The position numbers and the translations under genes are program-made. Of a stretch of DNA of 64,000 nt, positions 34,990 to 47,065 are shown one piece after another (positions within the stretch are counted from its first letter, which is position 1; each line of letters starts with the position of its first letter). The notes under the pieces are model-generated. The model worked only from the letters and a program-made list of their open reading frames with translations. It was not told the DNA's origin and searched no databases. This DNA is from Costus lasius (taxonomy: Eukaryota; Streptophyta; Magnoliopsida; Zingiberales; Costaceae), in the NCBI GenBank assembly GCA_027563935.2, contig CM050446.2:109224499-109288498 (forward strand), read 5' to 3'.

Positions 34990-36104
34990 ATGTCTTTCAC
35001 GTGGATTCGACCTCTTAACATTCCTTTGGAGCACCCAACTGATGAGATGATTTCAAAGTACATAGAACATTATGATCCACGTAAATTTTTTCAAGAAAGA
35101 AGATGGCACATGTGGTGTGATCAAATGCTAGAGGGATGAGATACCTTTTGTGAGAGTATTCCTCATCATCCCTCCCTTCCAGTTCTTCCCTAGGGCCATG
35201 TGCTAGCTTAACACAAATTATGAGCAATGGACACCACTAGGATGTGATACAATTGGGCTGAGAGATCATAAATCACATATTCATAAACATAGCCCAAATC
35301 AATTTTTGCGTCTCGAGCCAACAAATGAGGCATATCATGATGAGAGAGTACAATTCTTAGGATTAGACATAATTTCTGGGCATCTCCCGGCTTTGCGTTT
35401 AAAAATCCAAGGCAATATTACATTTCATCCAGGTACACTGAGTTGGCTAGATATATTGTGTGCATAGAGAGGGAAGTTCTCGGAAAAGCTAGGATAATTA
35501 ATGCCGTAATCTTATCATTGTTCAGTTATGAATATGACACCAATATATTAAAGGGAATTTTGGAATATTGGAACCCTTTGACCAATACTTGCTACATAGC
35601 TGATAAAGAAAATTTTCCAAGTTTATGGGACATGAAGAATATTTGTGGACTTCCAATATTAGGGGCACGTTATGATGAGTTTGTCCCTAATGAACAAACA
35701 TTATTTGGGGAGATTACTTATGGCAAATTCTGATGTTCGTCTTCTTTGAAATTAATCTTTCAGTATTATTATAAATTACATCAAAAGAAATTTGGAGTGG
35801 TGTCCATAAAAGATTGGATATTACACTTTGTTGACTATGGCAAATTACCTCTAGAGACTGGATTTCCTTCTCCCTGCAACCCTTTTGGAGTTGGCTCAGA
35901 AGATATATCATCACGAGAGTATGATCCTCCATCTAGGCCTAGAATTGCTGCAGAGGACATGGATCGGAAGACTTTTCTTATTGCATTTTTATCTTGTTAG
36001 TTATGCTATTTTGTCATCCCTTATAAATATCAGAATCGAATTAGGCCCGAAGTATTTATCATGGCTGATAAACTGGCAGAGGACACAATTAATAGCTTTC
36101 ACAA
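34990..36104 (+). pseudogene. Plant mobile domain (PMD) protein remnant
   Basis: Frames broken by stops and shifts give WIRPLNIPLEHPTDEMISKY (34996), QFLRLEPTNEAYHDERVQF (about 35300), KARIINAVILSLFSYEYDTN followed by ILEYWNPLTNTCYI and FPSLWDMKNICGLPILG (35490-35680), then WILHFVDYGKLP, EDMDRKTFLIAFLSC and LCYFVIPYKYQNRIRPEVFI up to 36060. The spacing 'ILEYW....T.T.........SLWD......GLPI' and the late 'FL.AFLS.WL..FV.P' fit the aminotransferase-like plant mobile domain, found in plant regulators such as MAIN and in many transposons. The frame is cut at 36104 by an LTR. Transposon origin is more likely than a host gene. Confidence 0.55.
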
Positions 36105-37618
36105 TAATGTCCCTTACTATTAGTGGATTTAAGACACTATTCACTGTCTTGTTTTCCGCCTTATTTTGGATTTTTCTCCTTTCATAGTACATAATCTTTA
36201 CTATTTTTAATTTTTTATGAAATATAAAAAATTTTCTCATTTTGCATGACGATTTTGGAGATTTAAGATCATGAGAAGATTCTTCATAATGCAAGGAGGT
36301 CATAGATCAAATTTGAGGCGAATTAGAGTTTTTTTCCAGTCATCATCACAGCCATGTTCTTCTCGGCAGAACACTGTAGCATCGACGAAAGAAACACAAC
36401 CAGGCCATGTCTTTACACATGGCCGTGACTATCCTTTATCAAATTTTTCACCGAGCACATCACGGCCAGCCCATGTTTACAAGCATGGCCGTGATCTTCT
36501 CGGAGCGCATCTTCATCAAATTCATGTCAAGACGATCATGGCCAGGGTGTGTTTATAATCACAGCCGTGAAGAGGTATAAAGCTATGCGATGGGAAGAAC
36601 ATGACCAGGGTGTGTTCATAAACACGGTCGTGTCTTTTTCTGCCATACTTGACCTTTTAGTGGTTTCTTATCAAATTTGGATGATTTCGGAAGCGAAATT
36701 TAGGGAAATTGCTAGGGAACCTTCCTAATTGCCTAAGGAAGAGATAGAAGTATAAAAAGGAGAATTTTGAGCAGTTATGTGGTTCAAACTTTCCATCGGC
36801 AACTGCTAGGGTGATAGTTACATTCGGAGGTTTGTTTGGATAGATTTCCTTGGGGTTATCGAGAGAAGATCAAGGATTTGTCCTCTCTTGTTGAAGATTT
36901 ATAATTTCTCATCTTTTGGCTATATTTTCTTAGAGTTTTCTTTTATTATATGATGATTTCTATAGCATAAACTCTCTTTCAGAACTTGGGTGTAGCCTGT
37001 TGACTAGATTAATATTTTGAAACATTTTATAAATCCTTGTGTCATTGTTTAAACTTGCTTACTCAAACTTTGTAGCCCATCGACCGAGTTTTCTACACGT
37101 GTTAGGCATTACTAGAAGAACTGAGAAGTGAGTCATAACGCTTGATTTACTTAGTTTGAACTTGTGACTTGAACCACGAAAGTATGTTAAAGTCACTCAA
37201 GGGTTTAACGATCTTTCATAGAGTTCATTGGGTTTGCCTCAAGTCAAAAAGCCATGAGAATAGGAGATTGACCTAAGTAGATACCAGATTGCGCTGCCGA
37301 GAGGGGGCAATCTATACGAGAGGATTGATCACCTTAAGCATTTTAAGTTTTAAGTTTTCTTGCTTAGATTATTTAATGTTTAGACTTAATCTTTCAGTGC
37401 GATGAAACTTGATGTTCCAATCTTCTTAGAATTGCATTTTCCCGTATTAGCTGATAAGCCTTCGAATATATTTTATTAGTTTAGTTGAGATTTTAAAACC
37501 CATTTTTGAACTATCTAGCTAACAATTATATGATAAGTCAGTACTTGGCCCTAGTCTCTATGGATTGATAACTTTTTACTATTTTAATAGAAATCGTGCT
37601 CTTGCGGTCACGCTATCA
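36105..37618 (+). mobile_element. Athila-type solo LTR with perfect 5-bp TSD
   Basis: 1,514 bp, flanked by CACAA on both sides (36100-36104 and 37619-37623). The left end TAATGTCCCTTACTATTAG aligns with the start of the related LTR at 41325 (TG changed to TA). The right end, (A)TTTTAATAGAAATCGTGCTC then CGGTCACGCTATCA, matches the 3' ends of the LTRs at 42788 and 57039. No PBS or coding follows, so it is a solo LTR. Within it, GGCCATGT/ACATGGCC (36403-36424) and several GGCCGTG units form hairpins. Confidence 0.85.
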
Positions 37619-37945
37619 CACAACCACCTTGAGAAGACAATTCAATGCTACTTATAACCTATCAGTGTTCATACAAATTAATGTTTGTTCTACCCACTCA
37701 GTGACTTTGGCTGAGGTGACTCCAAATGTGAACCACTAGTCTTTGGGGTTACTGATGCTTTTGGCTTTTGCTAGTTAGAATAATGTTGGTTGGAAATATG
37801 TGTTGTTTGGGAAAATTAATATGCTAATTAACAATTTAAAAGTGTCCATGTTATGTCATTAAGTAGAAATAGGTCTTAGTTTTGAACCATAGGCATGCTA
37901 TTTTCTTTTGTATTATTGAATTAATGAGTTTGTGGAGTCAAAGAC
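37619..37945. other. Flank after the solo LTR
   Basis: Resumes the sequence interrupted at 36104. The PMD frame can continue for a few codons and then stops. No further domain. Confidence 0.35.
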
Positions 37946-39000
37946 TGTTATATTTTTAATATAACATAACCTTTTCAAATTCACCTTATAATAATAAGAT
38001 TTTTTGTTTAATGGGTTCTAACTTCTAATGAATGCAAATATTCAATATTAATTACCCCCTAAAATTAGGGCACCTTTGATTAAAAGATCTATATAAGCAA
38101 TGGACAACAATGCATAATTAGCAAATAAAGTAATTTATAAATATCATATTAATGTATGGCTCATAAATAACTTAAAATTTGAAGCAATCTTCATTAGTCA
38201 AAGAATGACTTATTAGTAGATGTCCGATTTTATGAGAACATGTGAGTATTTGAATGTAATAAATACTCGACCTTGATGACTTATGAGTATTTTACATTGG
38301 GTATGTACTCGGCCTTGATAGCTTATGAGTATTTGGATTTAATATGTACTCGGCTTTGATGGCTTATAAATATTTGAATTTGATGAACACTCATCCTTGA
38401 GGGCTTGTGAGTAATTTGGATTTGGTGAACACTCAACCTTGAGGGCTTGCAAGTATTAAAATTTGAAATACTCGGCCTTGATGGCTTATGAGTATTTGAA
38501 TTTGATGAACACTCAGTCTTGACAGCTTGCGAGTATTCTAATTTGATAGACACTTGGCCTTGATACCTTACGAGTATTTAAATTTGGTATGTACTCGACC
38601 TTGAAGGCTTATGAGTATTTGGATTCAATTAAATATTACACCTTTATGGCTTATGGGAATTTAAACTTGATAAATACTCAGCCTTGATAGCTTGCGAGTA
38701 TTTGAATTTGATGAACACTTGGCTTTGATGGTTTGCGAGTATTCGAGTTTAATAGTTCCTCGGCCTTGATGTCTTGTGAGTATTTAAATTTGATATATAC
38801 TGAGCCTTGAAAGCTTATGAGTATTTGAATTTGAAAGTACTTTGTCTTGGCTGCTTATGAGTATTAATTTGATAAGAATTTAGAATTTCACTCTTGACAT
38901 TATAAACACAATATCATATTGAGGAGGTATGCTCCAATAGTAAGCATCGACGTAAGTATCTCTTAAATAATATTACATTGTAGTATGCCAAGACTTTCAC
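37946..39000 (+). mobile_element. Shorter relative of the 29.98-kb array block
   Basis: Starts TGTTATATTTTTAATATAAC, then CCTTTTCAAATTCACCTTAT, GGGTTCTAACTTC.AATGAAT, ATTAATTACCCC and GGGCACCTTTGATTAA, all collinear with 29981-30115. It ends near 38990 with the same 'CATCGACGTA..(T/C)(A/G)CCTCTTAAA' segment as 30620. The partner array is 38225-38870. Probably a truncated second LTR of the same family in the same orientation. Confidence 0.55.
38225..38870. repeat. 41-bp tandem repeat (about 15 units)
   Basis: Units such as GAACACTCAG.CTTGA.GGCTTG then GAGTATT..AATTTGAT. The core TACTCGGCCTTGATGGCTTA recurs with variation. Minus-strand frames here are repeat-driven. Confidence 0.85.
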
Positions 39001-39876
39001 ATTTTTAAAAATAAGGAATATATGGTTCCATAATTTGGTGAAATTTTGACACGCCGAAAATAGCTTGACTATCTCTTTCTTTTTTTTTTTATTTTCTTCT
39101 CTATGTTTTTTTATATTCATCTTTACTTAAACATCCATTTGGTGGTGTATAAGCAAAATGACACATCATATCCTTGATCTCATGTTTGTCTCTACATTGT
39201 GCTTCATTTATTCAAGTAACCTACCTATTCTCCTTATAGTAACTAGATATAGGGATAAACTTTTGTTGGTTCGCCCATTCAAGCTCAAGTCAACTTAGTT
39301 GAAATAGACAACACTCTTTGTTTCATCTTATTTCTTCTGGGTATTTATACGAGGGCAAAAAGACTGGCTATAGGAGAAGATTCAAAAAGGATCAAATTCA
39401 TAACTTATTTGATCTAGTGATAAGTTATTGGGATCTTCAGTGCCATGAGGAATATGTTGTTGTCGAGTTGGTGATTTAAGAGCCAAGTTCATCTGATATC
39501 TAAGTAGTCTTGAACACTCAGGCTCTTGCAGGACTATCCATGACTTTAGATTTTTCTCTGTATGGCATTATCAATATACGGGCACCACAAATAGAATCTT
39601 GTCTACAGTCTGAGGATGGACAAAGCTAACTGCCGATTACCGTTCTTGTGAAATTTTTATTGAGAGGTCGGTGAGTCTGTCATTAAGAAAGGTTCTTCTT
39701 TCTTGACCCTGGGACCTTCTCCCCCCGAGCCGCCTTAGCAGCCTCGGCACCGGCACGTCAGCGGTTTCTTCTCTAACAATGACCTCCCCGGCAGCCAAGA
39801 CGCTAGCCTCGTTCTGCACCACTGCGAGTGCTACAAAGCTTGGGGGCATAAGGGAGAAGCATCATAGTATTGGAGA
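39001..39876. other. Intergenic, nothing recognised
   Basis: A pyrimidine run at 39070-39110 and a GC-rich patch at 39660-39845 with a minus-strand open frame (Ala/Arg/Val-rich) lacking a recognisable domain. It may be retroelement sequence. Confidence 0.35.
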
Positions 39877-40888
39877 TAGAGGTGGCCAACGGGTTGGGAT
39901 GGCCGCGGCCCACGCGGTCAATAGGCCTGGCTAGATTGACCCCTTCAGCGAGGCGGGCCAGGCCAAGCATGGCACGCCAATGAGCCATTGTCGGGCACAA
40001 CACGTGACAGGACCGAGCAAGGCACTAGCGAGTTGTTCCAGGCACGACATGTGACCGTAGTTAACATTTTTTTTTAATTTGGACACCCAAATTCGAATTC
40101 TACCCATGCTATTTTAATACCCTCATAAAGCATCAAACAAAATTGAATTTATGGGTATAATTGTCTTTTAGTTATAAAATTACTATTTTACCCTCTTTTA
40201 ATAATAAAAAATAGAGGATAAATTTATAACTTTACACCCACTTCATCCCTATAAATTGACCCTCAACCCCCTCCCCCCTCATTTCTTCACACAAGTCCAA
40301 CTAGCTTTGGATAAATCTCGCATTATCTTAATCTCTTTTAAGTCTTTAGTTTCAATTATTTTCTTAATTGAACTCATACTTAAGCCTCAAGTGTTCGAGC
40401 CATCAAGACTTTAAAACTCCCTCAGCTTATTCACATGATTAAGATAAGGTAAGTATTAAATATTAATTTAATTTAATTTAATAATATATTTATTGTTCAA
40501 TTTAAATTATTTTAATTTATATTTAATTCCTAATTATGTTTAAGTTTAAGTTATTGAAGCCTCTACTTAAGCTCACTTCAATCACGTGATAAAGTAATTT
40601 TTAATATTTTATTTTTTTGGTATATATATATATATAATTTAACATTGTTTTCACAAATTTTCTAATTAATTTAGAATTAATAGCTGGACTTCACTACGAA
40701 TGATATATATTGATATATTATCATGAGAGATTAAAGAGTTACAAATAATCGGATCAAATAACCATGTAATGCTATAAGTCCACGATGCCAACCCTCAGCC
40801 TAACCACCCAAAGCAACATAAACAATATCATAATGAACCTACTATGTAGGGGGAGGACGGAGGCAGTGAAGATCCTCATGAATCTACT

Positions 40889-41290
40889 ATGTCCGGTGGA
40901 AGAAAACACACGTGTGATGTTTGGAAGAGCTTTAATCTAGTGATAATTGACGGCCAAGAAAAAACAAGTTGCAAGAAGTGCAAAAAAGTAATTAGTTGCA
41001 TATCAAGTAATGGAACAGGTCATTCGGCTCGCTGCCTCAAAAGTCACCAAAATCAAATTGCTTGTGCATAGGCTACTCTTAACCTTTCATTTAGTTTAAT
41101 AAAAGTTTTTAATTAATCTAGTTAATATCTTAAAAAAGAATTAGCTAAATTTATTTTTTGGAATGAACAACTATTTTTTAAACAAACAATTAAAAATTTT
41201 AAAAAATTATAAATAATTCACTATAATATAAATATAAAAAATGTAACTAGACAAACCATATGTAGGAATGCCTTTAAAAAAAATTTTGAC
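40889..41290 (+). pseudogene. hAT transposase N-terminal part: BED zinc finger
   Basis: From the ATG at 40889 the frame reads VWKSFNLVIIDGQEKTSCKKCKKVI, then GTGHSARCLKSHQNQIACA: the BED finger pattern Cx2C...HxxxxxxxH, as in hAT transposases. A stop at 41069 and later frameshifts break it. The final codons before the inserted element (RQTICRNAFKKNFDY) belong to the conserved segment that precedes the catalytic domain. Confidence 0.72.
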
Positions 41291-41298
41291 TATAGAAA

Positions 41299-43295
41299 TA
41301 GATCTGACAATTTGGGTCAGCGAGTGATGAGCCTTATTTTTATTGGATTTAAAGTCTTATTCTTATGACTTATTCAGACTTAATTTTTGTTTTCTGGCTT
41401 ATTTTGGATTAGTTTCCTTTAAAGTATAGAATCTTCACTATTTTCGATTGTTTGTGAAATGTAGGGTATTTTCCCCATGTTTTTATGAAGAATTTGAAGA
41501 TTTGAAGTCATGAGAAGATTCCTCACAGTGCTAGGAGGTCACAGGTCAAATTTGAGGCAAATCAGAGCTTTTTGCAGAGAACACAGGCAGACCATGTTAA
41601 CCGTCACGGTCATGATCGTCTCTGCAGCAATCTGCGAGCCAGAAACGGCTTGACCGTGTCTAGAAGCACGGCCGTGTTTACTTCGTCGCAAGTTCCTGAG
41701 CCAAGCACGGCCTGGCCATGCTTATCATCACACCCGTGACGGCTTCCGCGTAGTTTCAACCTTTCGACGGTTTTTCGCCCAATTTGAGTGATTCCGAAGT
41801 TGGAATTTGCTAAAATTTAGAGGGAAACTTCCTAATTGCCTAAGGAAGAGATAGAGCCATAAAATAGGATTTTTGGAGCGGTTTTTGGGGTTGAACTTTT
41901 CAGAGGCGTGGACTAGGGCGAAAGTGGGGCGAAATTTGCGTTCGAGGGCTTGATTCGATGAGTTTCTTCGGGGCAATCAAGAGAAGACTGAAGATTCATC
42001 GTCTCCTACCCTTGTATTGTGAATTCCCTTCCTTTTGAATACATTTACTTGGGTTTTCATTGTTATACGATGTATTTTCTAGCGTAAACCCTAGTTCGGA
42101 ACTCGGGCGGAGCCCGTTGAACATATTTCCACATGTAAAATAATTTTCTAATGAATCTCAGTATTATTTTAAGTAATTTGACTTATTTAAATGAGTTGCA
42201 CTTATTGCGTAGTTGTGTTGTGGCCAAACATTTATATGTGTTAAGTGTTACGAGAAGTACCGAGAGGTGAATCGTAACACTCGATCGTTCTCATTTGAAC
42301 TTGTGACTAGAATTACGAGAGTCGTTCGACGTCACTCGAGGATTTACGATATTTCATAGAGCCTAATGGGTCTCTTAGGTTAATTTTGCTACGAGAGTAG
42401 GAGATTAGCTTATGCTAGACACCGGATCACGCTTCGAGAGAAGGTAATCTGTACCCTAGGAGATATCGCCTTAAGTTGTTACTGTCGGATTGCGCTTCGA
42501 GAGAAGGAGATCCATTTTCTAATTCGTCTTGATTCATTGATTTATATATAAAGCATTCAATGTGGCAAAATCTGAAGTTCCGAACACTTCTTAAACTGTA
42601 ATTTTCCCTTAAAGTCGTCGACTTCTTGGTTCGATAATTTAGATAATTTAGTTTTAGTGCAATTCTTTTATTCCGAGTTTGAACCATCTAGCTTTCAATG
42701 ACGCTAAAGGTCGGTACTTGACACCTGCTCCCTGTGGGAACGATATTATTTACTACTTCGATAGACCGTGCACTTGCGGGGCCTATCAGCGGGTCATAAA
42801 TGGGTCATGTCAGTTGTGACCCGTGACCCGATTAAGCCAACCCGAATTCAACTCGTTTAATTAATTGGGTTAAACTGTCTAACACGACACAACCCGAATA
42901 TAATCGGGTCAACCCGACATGACTCGAATAACCCGTTTATCATTCATATTTTAAACATAAATAACAAATTGATAAAAATTCTACTAAAATTAATAAAACT
43001 TTGGACTTATGTGTGGGCCAAAATCTGGGTTAAAAGATAGTTAAAAGATATTTGGGCTTATAGGCTAGCAATGGGAGTTAGGTAAGCCTATATTTAAATT
43101 TTTTATATATAAATATATAATGTAATTGGGTTAAGCGAGTTAACCCGTTTACAACCCGACACAACCCGATTATTTTTGAGTTATAAACGGGTTGACCTGT
43201 TATGACCCAAACATGATTATGGCTCACCCAAACCCACCTAACTTCGTGTCGAGTTGGGTCGAGTCAGCGGGTTAGGTCAGGTTTTGCCATGTCTA
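41299..43295. mobile_element. hAT-type TIR element inserted in the hAT transposase
   Basis: Flanked by a perfect 8-bp duplication TATAGAAA (41291-41298 and 43296-43303). The ends are TAGATCTGACAATTTGGGTC and, inverted, TAGACATGGCAAAACCTGAC. Its own sequence is only about 530 bp, rich in 'AACCCGACACAACCCG' subterminal motifs in both orientations. The remaining 1,464 bp are an Athila solo LTR inserted 26 bp from its left end. Removing the whole block leaves the transposase frame open across the join. Confidence 0.9.
41325..42788 (+). mobile_element. Athila-type solo LTR inside the TIR element
   Basis: Starts TGATGAGCCTTATTTTTATT and ends GGGGCCTATCA. Flanks are GCGAG and GCGGG (4 of 5 identical). 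It is collinear with the LTR at 36105-37618: shared GAAGATTTGAAGTCATGAGAAG, GGTCACAGGTCAAATTTGAG, CTTCCTAATTGCCTAAGGAAG and the 3' terminal CTTCGATAGACCGTGCACTT. GCACGGCCGTGT-type hairpins occur at about 41660-41690. No PBS follows. Confidence 0.88.
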
Positions 43296-44245
43296 TATAG
43301 AAATAATCTTTTAGAAACTTTAAATGTACTTACTTCTGATATATATTTTACATATGATATTTGGACTAGCAATCATTCTAATCATTCCTACATGTGCAAT
43401 ACGACACATTTGATAGATAGTGATTTTTTTATACAAAAAAAAAGAATTACTGCAGTTAAAATTTTTGAATAACCTAATACTACAAATGTTATAGTTAGAG
43501 AATTTCATAATATTTTATATTCATATAATATAATTAATAAATTTTTTCAATTAGTTTTAAATTTTTAATAATGTAAGTAATAATGACGGTGCAATTGAAA
43601 AATTAAAAAGAATGATAAATCCAATATTTAATACAACTTTTTTCATCTAAGTTGTGCATATCATATTCTTTAACTTATGTGTTCAAGATGGAATAATAGG
43701 AGTGGATAAACATGTAAATAAATTAAGAAATATTATTAGATTTGTTAATTCTTCTATTTTTAGAAACCAAGACCTTATACAAATATATAAATCTTATGAT
43801 TTATCATATAAAAAATTTAAACTTGATATTAAAATATGATGGAATTCTACATTGGATATTCTAATAACATGTTTTCCAATTAAAACTTCTCTTTCATTAT
43901 TTTATAATGAAAGAATGCATAATGAAAATATTAATAAAAAAGATTAGGAGGAAGTAAAACTATTACATAATATTTTAGAAATTTTTTATAATACTAGCAC
44001 TTACTTACCTTGTATTTATTATTCTATATCATGTTTAATTTTATAGCATTTAGCTTTAATTTTATAAAAAAATTTCCAATATAAAAATAATGAAAATATT
44101 TTTTATGTAATTTTATAAATGGAAATAAATTTTAAAAATATTAAAAAGATATATCTCTTTTATATTGTTTAGCTTGAATTATAGATCTAGATTTAAATTA
44201 GAAGGTGTATATATTTTATTAGATGAATATTTTATTATATTACTA
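43296..44245 (+). pseudogene. hAT transposase catalytic region, broken
   Basis: Continues the frame cut at 41298: NNLLETLNVLTSDIYFTYDI then WTSNHSNHSYMCNTTHLIDS, the conserved first catalytic block of hAT transposases. The segments HIIFFNLCVQDGIIGVDKHV with KLRNIIRFVNSS (43654-43760) and the WNSTLDIL block (about 43845) follow after frame shifts. Stops are frequent and the C-terminal dimerisation domain is not seen. Confidence 0.78.
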
Positions 44246-44419
44246 GAAGTGATTTTTTAATCCTTCTCTTATGTCTTGTCTTCTTCTTCATTTTATTTAA
44301 TTTGTTATTATTATTTTTTTACCGATCTCTGGGTTTTTATCTTTCTTTTTCCCTTTTTTTTTACGAAATAGTAGTATTGCTTATAATTTTGTTGCATAAA
44401 TTTAATTTATAGAATTTTC

Positions 44420-44800
44420 AATATGATAATTTCTATGACAACAACATATTTGCAAATTTTATCATACTTTATAACAATTTATATCAGTTTATGTCAGCAC
44501 AATACACTAATAATATCACAACCGTTCATATATACAATTGTATCATCAATCTTTATATCAACAATCAGCACATTATATCATCAACTATATCAACAATATA
44601 ACAGCAACAGCAGTTATATAACAATAGTTCATATTTATAATTATATCAACAATATATATATATTTATATCAATAAATTAACATCATTTTATAATTATATC
44701 AACGTCATAACAGTAATTTATATCGGCAACTACATCAACAATATATATAACAATTTATATTAATAATTATATCAACAACATATATATCAATCTATCCTTT
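44420..44800. repeat. Low-complexity TATATCAACA-rich tract
   Basis: Degenerate repetition of TTATATCA(A/T)CAA(T/C)A with poly-AT spacers. Not coding. Confidence 0.6.
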
Positions 44801-46560
44801 AACATTGTTTCTCTTGGCCTCTACTCATTCCCCATTTGTTGCAGACGATCTTGGACTTGTGGGAGAAGAAAAAATTTCTAGTAAATATGGTGCCCCTTGT
44901 TAACTTCTTTGAGGGGAAGGGCTGTCAAATCTCGTGTCTTTCTTCTTCAAGGCCAATCAGCCACAAATGATGGCTAGGGTTTGGGAGGATCTTCTTTCCT
45001 TTGGGTGCAAGGAACTCTTGGTTGTTTACTGGTTGACTTGGTGCCTATAATTCATGAGGAATTTGTTGTTTAGTCCCTCATGATGAGGTGGAATATGGGC
45101 TGGTCTTTGGGCTTGAATGTGAGCTTGATTTGGGCTTGATTATGAGTTTGAGTTTGGATATCATTTCATTATTCATCAAAATGAAAAAAAAAAAATTGCA
45201 AATGTTAAGCTAAAATACATTTTCGTTTTACATATCTTCAAAGTGGCATATAGCTTTTGAATTACTAGTGTGTATGTAGATTTAATTTATAATCAATTAA
45301 AAACAACTCACTCAATATTCTTTTTACTCTAAAGAACTCATAATTCATTCACAACATTGTTGTTCTTAAATTTTATTTAAAATTTTACTTAAAATAGGAG
45401 GATATAAATGTTTCACCTAAATTTGATAAGGGGAATTTAAAATAATGCTATATTTTTTTTAGAATAATTAAAAATTAATACAAATAAAATAAAAAAAATT
45501 AAATTAAATTAAATGAAAGAGGAAATTAGAAATATAGCACATAGAGGCATGTTGAAGTTTGTTCTTAAATGAAAATCTAGTCTTTTGTGTAAGTTAGACC
45601 AAGATTGAATACCCGAGGATACAATGAGTGTTTCCCTTTTGTAAGACAATTGTCGAGAGGCTGATTAGTTTTTCTTTTGGCAATGAGCAATAAAAAGTAA
45701 AATAGGGAAGGAGGAGAAAGTTTGTCGAATATCTCATAATCGAGGGGAGGATGCCTTTTTATATGTGCATTCCAATGATCAGAATTAATTCTAAATTAGC
45801 TAAAACCATCATGCATTAATGTGTGACGACTCGTAATGTCCATAGGTTAATTCACAAACGGTTGCAAATCAGCTCTGATGGCTTGTAATAGCTAACAACA
45901 TATTAATGTGTATAACTTCCGATATTAATGCATAAAAATTGTAAATAATGATAGTTATTAAAATAAAAAATAAAACTTCTCCAAAAAAAACTAATTAAAA
46001 TGATATATCCTTTGAGAAGCAAAGGACTTCAAGATTATAAATGATACAAGCGAAGAAATGAACTTAGTAACTAGCTCAAACTAAAAAACAAGTAGACACA
46101 ATTCAAATTAAATTAACATGATTGGATGCAATACAATAAAAATTTAAATATGACTTGATGGAATTCATTAAAAAGAAAACAAAATAAAAAAAAATTACTA
46201 TGGCTAGCATCAATGTGATAGAAGGTGATCATTGTCATGCGAATTAAGATCCTAACATAGCTAGATATACCATAATAGTGGTGTCCCAAAACAAACAAAC
46301 AAGGCTAAATAATAGCAATTGTCTGTAATTATGTCAAAAATAGAAAAATAACTATCTCAAAATATTCAGGCAAAACAAACATATTTGTCACTTAATTTTC
46401 AAGCTTTTAGCTCTAGAAAGTGAGAACTATTTAAGAGTTATCTTAGCTAAATTAAATAATTTAAATATATCCATATTATTTTGTTATCTTGAAAGAATAA
46501 TGGGATAAAAGGAAAGCAAATATCAACACCAAATGCCATACCAACAACTCACCTAAATTT
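44801..46560. other. Intergenic, nothing firm
   Basis: 44820-45200 is GC-richer, ends in an A-rich run (45183-45196) and could be a retroposed tail. The rest is AT-rich without frames. Nothing recognised. Confidence 0.4.
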
Positions 46561-47065
46561 AATCTAGGCTCGGTACATGTGTTGATGTCTTGTATTTATA
46601 TTTTATTTTTAGGACATTTATACTTTAAAATATCTCATTTATTCATCATTTTTGTACCTAATTAGACTTTAATACTTGCCAAAGGATTCTAGAAGTGTCA
46701 AGATAGAGTCATCCATAAAAATTTTTACAAATTAGAGCTTTGCAGAAATTATGGCCCTCCCGTCAAATCCGTTACTACCATAATCTTTAGAAGAGTATAC
46801 AAGAAATCATGGCCAGATTATGATGGTTGTCATTGCCATGAAGTCATTAGTTCAAAAACTTGAAGAATTTGCATAGTAGAAATCACGGCTCACCTGTGAT
46901 TCCTATCATGGTTGTAATCTTCTTGGGACACTTTCTCAAAATCACATAGAAAAGTCACAACATGCTCATAAAATTTGTTAGGAATGTGATTCTATCGAAA
47001 CAACCTCGCAGAAACCCACAGAAAGAATCATGACATGCCTAAGAAATTTGTCATGGTGGTGATTC
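46561..47065 (+). other. Possible decayed Athila LTR, interrupted by the Copia element
   Basis: Contains spaced AATCATGGCC, ATCACGGCTCACCTGTGATT and similar units like the GGCCGTG units of the Athila LTRs. It continues across the Copia insertion at 53424 onward (GCTAGCTATGACACC...). Too diverged for firm assignment. Confidence 0.35.

Larger units (their letters stand above)
39877..44245 (+). mobile_element. Second hAT transposon, carrying nested insertions
   Basis: Begins TAGAGGTGGCCAACGGG, a typical hAT terminal sequence, preceded by ATTGGAGA as a possible TSD. The subterminal region (39890-40060) is GC-rich with many GGCC/GGCACG motifs. Transposase pieces follow at 40889-41290 and 43296-44245. 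No matching right terminus (inverted GGCCACCTCTA) was found, and the dimerisation domain is missing, so the 3' part is lost or eroded; the right limit is where transposase similarity fades. Confidence 0.65.

Noticed and set aside
36105..42788. The LTRs at 36.1 and 41.3 kb as the two ends of one Athila element
   Set aside because: Each has its own TSD, no PBS follows the first, and the sequence between them is unrelated to Athila gag-pol.
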